Source: an uncultured Collinsella sp.
Lineage (GTDB): Bacteria > Actinomycetota > Coriobacteriia > Coriobacteriales > Coriobacteriaceae
Direction: 5' to 3'
Assembly: GCA_900544205.1 (NCBI GenBank)
Contig: UQUG01000055.1
Coordinates: forward strand, 1 to 12,242
Length of the DNA: 12,242 nt
The position numbers and the translations under genes were made by a program. Shown one piece after another: positions 7,110 to 12,242 of the stretch. A model generated the notes under the pieces. It searched no databases. It was given only the letters and a program-made list of their open reading frames with translations, and was not told the DNA's origin. Each line of letters starts with the position of its first letter. The stretch's first letter is position 1.

Positions 7110-8870
7110 TTATGCCTCGAGGTTTTCCTCGATCCAGGCGACGGCACCCTTGGGATCCTTAGTGAGGTCGATGTACTGTTTGCCCTTGGGCGACAGCAGC
7201 GTGATGCCCAGGCGGTCGGTGTCGGCCTTCATCTCGTTGTAATAGGTGCGAACCTGCGGAGCCAGGACGATGACGTTGTACTGGTCCATGATGGCGTAGT
7301 GGCTGCCGTAGGCACCGGCGTTGGCGGTAATGTCGATGCCCAGCTCGTCGGCGCCTTCCTTAAGCGCGTTGGCGAGCAGTGCAGAGGTGCCGGCGCCAGC
7401 GCACAGAACCAGAACCCTCAGATCCTTGCCCTTAAGGGCGGACGGAGCTGCGGAGGCCTCAGTGGCAGAAGCGGTCTCGACAACAGGAGCCTCAACGGCG
7501 GGGGCGGCAGCGGTCTTGACGGCCTTGGTCTCCTCGGCCTCTTCTTCGGCCAGGGTCTCGGCCTCCTGCTTGCACAGGACGTTGTCGTAGGCCTTGCAGA
7601 ACGGGTAGTAGATCAAGAAGTCAACGACCAGCAGGACGACAACCAGGACCAGAGAGATCGGCTGGAAGTTGGTGTCGATGAAGGTGCCGATCGGTCCGGG
7701 GAGTGCCCACGGCATGGCATAGATAAAGCCGTTCATGCCCAAAAAGTCGATGAAGAACTTACCAATGAGGACGTTGGCCACGGGGGCAAACAGGAACGGG
7801 ATCAGGAAGTACGGGTTGAGGATGATGGGCGCGGCGAACAGCAGCGGCTCGTTGACGGCGAACATCACGGGCACGACAGAGGCTTTGCCGACGGCCTTGA
7901 GCTGCTTGGAGCGCATAAAGAGCAGGAAGATGATCGGGACAATGAACGTGGCGCCGGTGCCGCCGAGTTCGCCGATGTAGTTACCGAAGTTTTCGGTCAG
8001 GGCGAGGGCGGGGTGACCGCCGGCCTGCAGCGTGGCGAGGTTGGTGGTGATGTTGCCAAACAGCGCGGCGTTGAGGGCAGGCTTAACGACCGAGGGGCCG
8101 TGGATGCCCATGAACCAGAACAGCGGGATCATGAACCAGATGAGGGTGAGGCCGGCGTAGGAATCGGCAGCGGCGAACAGCGGGCTCACCAGCGTGGAGA
8201 TGACGTTGGCAAACGGGACGGCCAAGCAGGTGCGGCAGATAACGTCGATGACGGCGACAAACAGGATGGAGAAGCTGAAGGCGAAGATGTCGCGGAAGTT
8301 CTGGGCGATGGCGCCGGGGACTTCTTTGGGCAGCTTGATGGTGATGTCTCGCTTAATGCAGAAGGCATAGATGTTGACCGTGGCAAATGCGGCGACAAAG
8401 GAGCTCAGCAGGCCCTTGGTGCCCATGTTGTCGGTAAAGAACACCGAGACATCGGCGCCGTCGATCTTGGCACTCGTCTGGGTAACGGCCAAGATGAGCA
8501 TAGCGCACATGGCGGCGACCATGGTGCTCGTGGCGTTGATGGCCTTGCCGGCAGGCATGCGGCGGTTCTTGGAGCCGGTCAGCGCGCTTGCGGTGGTGCC
8601 GGCGACCATGATGCCCACGACGCCCATCGTGAAGTTGTAAACCTTGTTGCAGAAGTTCACGACGTCGACGTTCCACCAGTCGGGCAGCGTAAAGCCGCCG
8701 ACCGTGGCGACAACGCCCGGCAGGGTCGAAATAAGCAGGAAGACAGAAGAAGACAGGATGATGGGCATTGCTGCCAAAAAGCCGTCTTTAATGGCCTGAA
8801 GGTAGATGTTCTTAGAGACCTTGTCGAAGTACGGCTGACCTTTCTCCAAGAACTTAACGATCGATTCCAT
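7110..8870 (-). CDS. lacE: Lactose-type PTS EIICB permease (cassette B)
   Basis: A 586-residue paralogue of the cassette A transporter. The EIIC domain (1 to about 435) contains MGIHGPS (His257) and NEPLLFAAP (Glu341) and has the family's multiple membrane segments. An Ala/Glu-rich linker leads to an EIIB domain (about 481-586) with the phosphorylatable Cys490 in VLVLCAGAGTSA and DTDRLGITLL. It has a longer first extracytoplasmic loop (VATVGGFTLPDWWNVDV) than the cassette A protein. The start at 8870 has AGAGGAG eight bases upstream. It is the second gene of its operon, 176 bases after lacG with a strong hairpin between them, which is the reverse of the cassette A order. The EIIA partner is not in the window. 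Confidence 0.92.
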   Translation of the reverse strand: MESIVKFLEKGQPYFDKVSKNIYLQAIKDGFLAAMPIILSSSVFLLISTLPGVVATVGGFTLPDWWNVDVVNFCNKVYNFTMGVVGIMVAGTTASALTGSKNRRMPAGKAINATSTMVAAMCAMLILAVTQTSAKIDGADVSVFFTDNMGTKGLLSSFVAAFATVNIYAFCIKRDITIKLPKEVPGAIAQNFRDIFAFSFSILFVAVIDVICRTCLAVPFANVISTLVSPLFAAADSYAGLTLIWFMIPLFWFMGIHGPSVVKPALNAALFGNITTNLATLQAGGHPALALTENFGNYIGELGGTGATFIVPIIFLLFMRSKQLKAVGKASVVPVMFAVNEPLLFAAPIILNPYFLIPFLFAPVANVLIGKFFIDFLGMNGFIYAMPWALPGPIGTFIDTNFQPISLVLVVVLLVVDFLIYYPFCKAYDNVLCKQEAETLAEEEAEETKAVKTAAAPAVEAPVVETASATEASAAPSALKGKDLRVLVLCAGAGTSALLANALKEGADELGIDITANAGAYGSHYAIMDQYNVIVLAPQVRTYYNEMKADTDRLGITLLSPKGKQYIDLTKDPKGAVAWIEENLEA

Positions 8871-8978
8871 AGTTCACGCTCCTCTTTGCATGAAATCTTA
8901 ATGGCATGGACGTTGAAAACCTATATGGTCTCCCGCTTGCTAAAAGCCCGGGTGCAGGCGGGGTCGGTCCCAGGGGGA

Positions 8979-9025
8979 GAGAGGGGAGCGGCTGGGTTTG
9001 TATCGCATAGGGCCGCTCCCCTCTC
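8979..9025 (-). other. Strong intercistronic hairpin between lacG and lacE (cassette B)
   Basis: GAGAGGGGAGCGGC (8979-8992) and GCCGCTCCCCTCTC (9012-9025) are perfectly complementary over 14 bp, with a 19-base loop. The minus-strand sequence after the stem is C/G-rich without a T-run, so a canonical terminator is unlikely. It starts 21 bases past the lacG stop and could stabilise lacG mRNA, attenuate lacE, or mark a processing site. The rest of 8871-9046 carries only the lacE ribosome-binding site. Confidence 0.75.
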
Positions 9026-9046
9026 GGGGGAAAGCGAGGCGATGCG

Positions 9047-10495
9047 CTACTGCGCGTCCGCCATAGTGTCGGCGAGCTCCTTGTACCAGAGTGCCGACTG
9101 CTTGATGTAGCGTTTTTGCGTGTCGAAGTCGATGTAGAACAGGCCGTAGCGCTTGTTATAGCCGTTGGCCCACGAGAACTGGTCCTGCAGGCTCCAGATA
9201 AAGTAGCCCTGGACGTCGACGCCCTCGGCGCGCGCCCGGAGCACCTTCTCCATGTGCTGGTCGACAAAGTCGATGCGCTCGGGATCGGCGACGATGCCGT
9301 TTGCGTCGGGCTCGGGGTCCTTGTGGCCCAGGCCGTTTTCGGTGATATAGATGACGGGGAGGTTGGGATAGGTGGCGCTGATGTGCTTGAGCGTGTCGTA
9401 GAGGCCTTGCGGGTAGATGAGCCAATCCCAGTCGGTGGTGGGGATACCCGGCATATCGACCTGCTGCCCGACGCCCTTAAACTTAAAGCACGAGGTGCCC
9501 TTGTCTCCGGTGCCGTTAAAGCTGTTGGTGGACTCGCCATCGTAGGCGGCGATAAACGCCGACTGATAGTAGTTGAGGCCGAACATATCGTTGCGGGGCG
9601 CCGCCTTGGCGAGCTCCTCCATGTCGCTGTCCTCAACCGTAAGCGTGGCGTTGTTGGCACGCAGAATCTCGTTGATGAGTGAGAGGGTGCGCGCGGAGTA
9701 GTGACCCAGGAAGGCGCCGTCCATGATGAAGTCGGTGTAGAAGGCGTTGTACAGGTCGGCGGCGTGCTGGTCGGCGGGCGAGTCTGTGGCAGGATATGCC
9801 GGCGTCAGGACGTTGACCATGCCAATGCGTCCGCCCAGGTGCTCGGTCTCGTCAAGATCCTTATACAGGTTGACGGCGCGGGCGTGGGCAACGAGCTCGT
9901 TGTGCTGGCTCTGGATGCCGCTCGTCACATCAAAGTGATGGTTGGGCGGGAAGTTGCCTTGGATGTATTGGGAGTGCGAGAGGCTGATGAGCTCGTTGAT
10001 GGTGAACCAATTCTTGACCTCGCGGAACTCGCGGAAGCAGAACTCGGCATAGCGCACATAGGCGTCGACGGTCTTGCGGTTGAGCCAGTCGCCCTGGTTG
10101 AACAGGGCGGCGGGGGAGTCAAAGTGATGCAGGGACACATAGGGCTCGACGCCATACTTTTTGCAGCAGGCGAACAGCTCGTGGTAGTGCTTAACGCCCT
10201 CGGCGAGGGGCTCGGCATCGTCGCCGTTGGGGAAGATGCGGGTCCAGGCGATGGACACACGGATGGCGTTGAGTCCATGCTCGGCAGAAAGGCGGATATC
10301 CTCCTCGTAGCGGTTGTAGAAATCACTGGCCGGGTCGGGCAAAAAGCGACCCTGGGCGACAAGGTAATCGTCCCACATGGTCTTACCCTTGCCTGCCACC
10401 TTCGTGGAGCCTTCCGTTTGGTACGCGGCGGTTGCGGCGCCCCAAACAAAGCCCTTCGGCAGCTGCTGTACGCGGTTTAGCAAAGACATATGCAT
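9047..10495 (-). CDS. lacG: GH1 6-phospho-beta-galactosidase-like enzyme (cassette B)
   Basis: A 482-residue GH1 enzyme of the LacG type, predicted to cleave the 6-phosphorylated disaccharide made by the adjacent EIICB. The acid/base Glu168 lies in FTINEL and the nucleophile Glu386 in IYITENG. The phosphate-binding Ser441, Lys448 and Tyr450 lie in SWANGYNKRYG. Trp442 supports galacto preference, as in cassette A. The acid/base motif departs from the common TFNEP (TINEL here). It is the first gene of its operon. Two starts are possible, 10495 (MHMSLL) and 10489 (MSLL); a GAGAGG motif ends four bases before the first. Sequence divergence from the cassette A enzyme and the swapped gene order suggest an old duplication or separate acquisition. 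Confidence 0.9.
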   Translation of the reverse strand: MHMSLLNRVQQLPKGFVWGAATAAYQTEGSTKVAGKGKTMWDDYLVAQGRFLPDPASDFYNRYEEDIRLSAEHGLNAIRVSIAWTRIFPNGDDAEPLAEGVKHYHELFACCKKYGVEPYVSLHHFDSPAALFNQGDWLNRKTVDAYVRYAEFCFREFREVKNWFTINELISLSHSQYIQGNFPPNHHFDVTSGIQSQHNELVAHARAVNLYKDLDETEHLGGRIGMVNVLTPAYPATDSPADQHAADLYNAFYTDFIMDGAFLGHYSARTLSLINEILRANNATLTVEDSDMEELAKAAPRNDMFGLNYYQSAFIAAYDGESTNSFNGTGDKGTSCFKFKGVGQQVDMPGIPTTDWDWLIYPQGLYDTLKHISATYPNLPVIYITENGLGHKDPEPDANGIVADPERIDFVDQHMEKVLRARAEGVDVQGYFIWSLQDQFSWANGYNKRYGLFYIDFDTQKRYIKQSALWYKELADTMADAQ

Positions 10496-10609
10496 ACACC
10501 CTCTCGTCTCGCTGTTCGATATTGTGCGTTTGCGCTCAGGAGGCTCCCTGGTTAGCGTTCAGCGGTGAAAAAGCCCGATAAACACTATCTTAAAATGATT
10601 AGAACCAAA

Positions 10610-10647
10610 ATGAGCACGTGAACATTTGACAATGAGCACGTTAACAT
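10610..10647. promoter_or_regulatory. Tandem LacI-type operators of cassette B (OB1, OB2)
   Basis: ATGAGCACGTGAACAT (10610-10625) and ATGAGCACGTTAACAT (10632-10647) differ by one base and are offset by 22 bases, matching the paired layout in cassette A. Each is an imperfect palindrome around a central CG. They lie between the divergent lacG and lacI genes. A -10-like TATACA on the minus strand (10658-10663) would place both just downstream of a start site for lacG, but its -35 is poor. The rest of 10496-10609 is leader sequence without a recognisable element. Confidence 0.82.
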
Positions 10648-10701
10648 CCGGCTGGGATGTATAGAAACAAAACAACTTCAAACAGCCGCGAACGGTTGTA
10701 T

Positions 10702-10718
10702 TTGTTCGGTAAGCGGTT
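10702..10718 (+). promoter_or_regulatory. Conserved element TTGTTCGGTAARCGGTT upstream of lacI (copy 2)
   Basis: This copy of the element at 5597-5613 differs at one base (G for A) and ends four bases before the -35 box of the lacI promoter. A further CGGTT lies just upstream at 10693. The position immediately upstream of -35 fits an activator site. Conservation in two otherwise diverged intergenic regions argues for function, though recent common ancestry could also explain it. Confidence 0.55.
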
Positions 10719-10722
10719 TTGA

Positions 10723-10752
10723 TTGACAGAAGTTTTCATGTTGTGGTATATG
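10723..10752 (+). promoter_or_regulatory. Sigma-70 promoter of lacI (cassette B)
   Basis: A perfect TTGACA (10723-10728) is followed after 18 bases by TATATG (10747-10752). The predicted start near 10759 is directly followed by operator OB3, so the promoter should be autorepressed. The GTG start at 10831 would give a leader of about 70 bases. Confidence 0.75.
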
Positions 10753-10763
10753 GCTCGGGTATC

Positions 10764-10780
10764 ATGAGCACGTTATCGAT
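10764..10780. promoter_or_regulatory. Third cassette B operator (OB3) at the lacI transcription start
   Basis: ATGAGCACGTTATCGAT shares its first 12 bases with OB2 and has a degenerate right half. It lies about 5-20 bases after the predicted lacI start site. Its core is 132 and 154 bases from the two upstream operator cores, spacing compatible with repression loops. Confidence 0.7.
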
Positions 10781-10830
10781 GTATGTACGATGCGCCATGG
10801 GCGCGGGGAATAGTTGGGAAGCAGGTTAGC

Positions 10831-11868
10831 GTGGAAGGCATGGCTCAGCAGACAAGGAATGGTCATTCGGCGAGCGCGGCAGAGGTTGCGGCGCTCGCTG
10901 GCGTGAGCCGCCAGACTGTGTCTCGCGTGGTCAACGGTATGCCCAACGTGACGGAAAAGACGCGCAAGCGTGTGCTGGCCGCCATGGAAGAGCTGGGCTT
11001 TCGTCCCAATTTTGCTGGAGCGGCGTTGCGCGGCGGGTCGTATCGTTCTATTGGCCTGTGCATGTACAACATCACACGTGTCGGTAACCTGGCGACGCTC
11101 GAGGGTATCATGCAAGCGGCGCGCGAGCACGATTTTGCCGTCACTATGATCGAGATGGGCGGCGACAAGCCCTATACACTTGCCGATGCCTCGCGCCGCA
11201 TGGTCGAGCGACCCGTCGACGGCATGATTCTCAACATGAACCGCATGGCTCCCGATTTTGAGGAGTTTGTTCCCCAGCCGGGAGTGCGAACGGTCATCCT
11301 GTCCATGTATGCGCATCCGCGCTGCACGACGATCGACTCCGACCAGTATGGTTCGTGCGAGCTGTTGACCAATTATCTGCTGGAACATGGTCACTCGAAT
11401 ATGCGGTTTGTGGCGGGTCCGGAAAACTCGATTTCCTCGCGTTTTCGTGAGGCCGGTTGGCGCGATACGCTGGGTCGTGCTCATGTCGATGCCGCTCCGA
11501 TGCTGCGTGGCGATTGGAGTGCGGACAGTGGGTACGCCATGGGCGAGCGGATTGCGGCCGAGGTGCTTGCCGGCGGGTCGCAGGCGCCGACTGCCGTGCT
11601 TGCGGCAAATGACCAGATGGCGCTGGGCGTTATCGCCGCGCTCGAGAACGCGGGCCTGTCCGTGCCCGACGACGTGAGCGTGGTTGGTATCGACGACGCA
11701 CTCGAGGGACTTGTTCCTCACAATCGGCTGACGACGCTGCGATTTGATTTGCGCGGTGTCGGTAAGCTTGCGTTTGAGGCGGCGATTGGAGAGAGCTCGT
11801 CTATCGAGGCGATTCATGTGCCGAGTACGCTGGTCGAACGCTCGACTGTTAGGGACATACGGGGTTAG
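10831..11868 (+). CDS. LacI-family repressor of cassette B
   Basis: A 345-residue LacI-family regulator. The helix-turn-helix and hinge (SAAEVAALAGVSRQTVSRVVNGMPNV ... GAALRGG) are followed by a sugar-sensing domain (PTAVLAANDQMALGVIAAL, VPDDVSVVGIDD). It is a clear paralogue of the cassette A regulator; shared stretches include DGMI, HPRCTT, GDWSADSGYA and the C-terminal LVERSTVRDIRG. It probably controls the divergent lacG-lacE operon and itself through the TGAGCACG operators. The start is uncertain. GTG 10831 is preferred, with AGG five bases upstream and an N-terminus similar to its paralogue. ATG 10840 is too close to the purine run, and ATG 10783 would sit directly after OB3 with no ribosome-binding site. 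Confidence 0.9.
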   Translation: MEGMAQQTRNGHSASAAEVAALAGVSRQTVSRVVNGMPNVTEKTRKRVLAAMEELGFRPNFAGAALRGGSYRSIGLCMYNITRVGNLATLEGIMQAAREHDFAVTMIEMGGDKPYTLADASRRMVERPVDGMILNMNRMAPDFEEFVPQPGVRTVILSMYAHPRCTTIDSDQYGSCELLTNYLLEHGHSNMRFVAGPENSISSRFREAGWRDTLGRAHVDAAPMLRGDWSADSGYAMGERIAAEVLAGGSQAPTAVLAANDQMALGVIAALENAGLSVPDDVSVVGIDDALEGLVPHNRLTTLRFDLRGVGKLAFEAAIGESSSIEAIHVPSTLVERSTVRDIRG

Positions 11869-11878
11869 GTCCTACTCC

Positions 11879-12019
11879 GTCTGTCTCGATTTGTAACAGG
11901 TAGACGGTCAAAAGCGGGCTACCTGTTACAGATTTAGATTCTTCGGAAAGAGCAATCCTGTTCGTCTCAATCTGTAACAGGTAGGGCCGAAAATCTCGGC
12001 TAGATGTTACAGATTGAGA
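11879..12019. repeat. Array 3: two 60-bp palindromic units
   Basis: Units lie at 11879-11938 and 11960-12019 with a 21-base spacer. In unit 1 the inner stem is fully paired (TGTAACAGGTAG with CTACCTGTTACA), where other units keep mismatches at the GG/GA step. In unit 2 the outer 16-base arms are perfectly complementary (GTCTCAATCTGTAACA). The array starts 10 bases after the lacI stop and ends 27 bases before the terminator hairpin of the next minus-strand gene, the same placement as array 2. Confidence 0.92.
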
Positions 12020-12039
12020 CAAGCGGTCCCCGAACCGCC

Positions 12040-12084
12040 TAAAAACGCCGGGGGCGGCGCGCCGTGTGACGTGCCGCCCCCGGC
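12040..12084 (-). terminator. Terminator of the third GH1 gene
   Basis: GCCGGGGGCGGC (12047-12058) and GCCGCCCCCGGC (12073-12084) form a perfect 12-bp stem with a 14-base loop. On the minus strand the stem is followed by GTTTTTAG (12039-12046). It lies 45 bases after the stop codon of the gene at 12130. Confidence 0.85.
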
Positions 12085-12129
12085 TGAGAAATGGGGACAG
12101 GTTATGTGCGCGGGCAACCCCGCCAGCCG

Positions 12130-12242
12130 CTAGTCCAGACGACGGGTTTGCGCCACGTGCTTATACCAGTATGCGCTTGCCTTGGGCGTGCGCTTCTGGG
12201 TTTCAAAGTCAACGTAGAAGAAGCCGTAACGCTTGTTATAGC
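12130..12242 (-). CDS. Third GH1 6-phospho-glycosidase, C-terminal fragment
   Basis: The last 37 residues are visible, ending at TAG (12130-12132). They read YNKRYGFFYVDFETQKR followed by TPKASAYWYKHVA, matching the C-termini of both complete LacG-like enzymes, including the Lys and Tyr of the phosphate-binding motif. The residue that would report galacto or gluco preference lies just beyond the window edge. Its presence implies a third, neighbouring sugar cassette on the same strand. The terminator at 12040-12084 follows it. Confidence 0.9.
   Translation of the reverse strand, partial: YNKRYGFFYVDFETQKRTPKASAYWYKHVAQTRRLD

Noticed and set aside
8979..9025. Rho-independent terminator splitting the cassette B operon
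   Set aside because: The stem is strong, but the downstream minus-strand sequence is CT/G-rich with no T-run, and lacE shows no obvious promoter of its own.
7041..9110. 689-codon + strand open frame antisense to lacE of cassette B
   Set aside because: It mirrors the codon bias of the real EIICB gene, starts inside a terminator hairpin and shows no recognisable domain.
12023..12038. Small hairpin GCGGT/ACCGC next to array 3 as an additional palindrome unit
   Set aside because: It lacks the TGTAACA/TGTTACA core and the 60-bp length, and is only 5 bp of stem.

Overview
The window looks like a chromosomal carbohydrate-uptake region of a high-GC Gram-positive gut bacterium. Gene content, codon use and intergenic style suggest Coriobacteriia, most likely Collinsella or a close relative. 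This is inferred from protein families; there is no rRNA or other taxonomic marker here.

Layout, left to right. (1) Positions 1-138 hold the C-terminal tail of a DeoR-family regulator on the + strand. Its stop codon directly abuts the stop of a convergent minus-strand gene (139-1395) for an AlbA_2/Schlafen-type ATP-binding regulator with a C-terminal winged helix. That gene is preceded by a 111-bp cluster of about nine TGACRYG motifs and a separate 52-bp inverted repeat. (2) Cassette A (about 2063-6696) is a minus-strand operon lacE-lacG (lactose-type PTS EIICB, then a GH1 6-phospho-beta-galactosidase-like enzyme) divergent from a LacI-family regulator. (3) Cassette B (about 7035-11868) has the same three functions, but the minus-strand operon order is reversed (lacG-lacE); it is again divergent from its own LacI paralogue. 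(4) The right edge (12130-12242) is the C-terminus of a third GH1 6-phospho-glycosidase, so a third cassette probably begins here.

How the genes work together: the membrane EIICB takes up and phosphorylates a beta-galactoside or similar disaccharide. The cytoplasmic GH1 enzyme hydrolyses the 6-phosphorylated product. The divergent LacI protein probably represses both its operon and itself. Each intergenic region carries two tandem operators 22-23 bp apart and a third copy at the regulator's own promoter or start. The operator sequences differ between cassettes, which suggests separate inducers. No EIIA gene (lacF), EI, HPr or tagatose-6-phosphate pathway gene is in the window.

The most unusual feature is a family of palindromic repeats of exactly 60 bp: ten units at three loci (4+4+2), separated by 19-21 bp. 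Each array lies immediately beyond the terminator of a minus-strand sugar operon. Units share arms built on ATCTGTAACA/TGTTACAGAT, have variable, partly self-complementary centres, and have spacers conserved in the same A-B-A order in the two four-unit arrays. I do not recognise this as a named element; it is not a CRISPR array and contains no gene.
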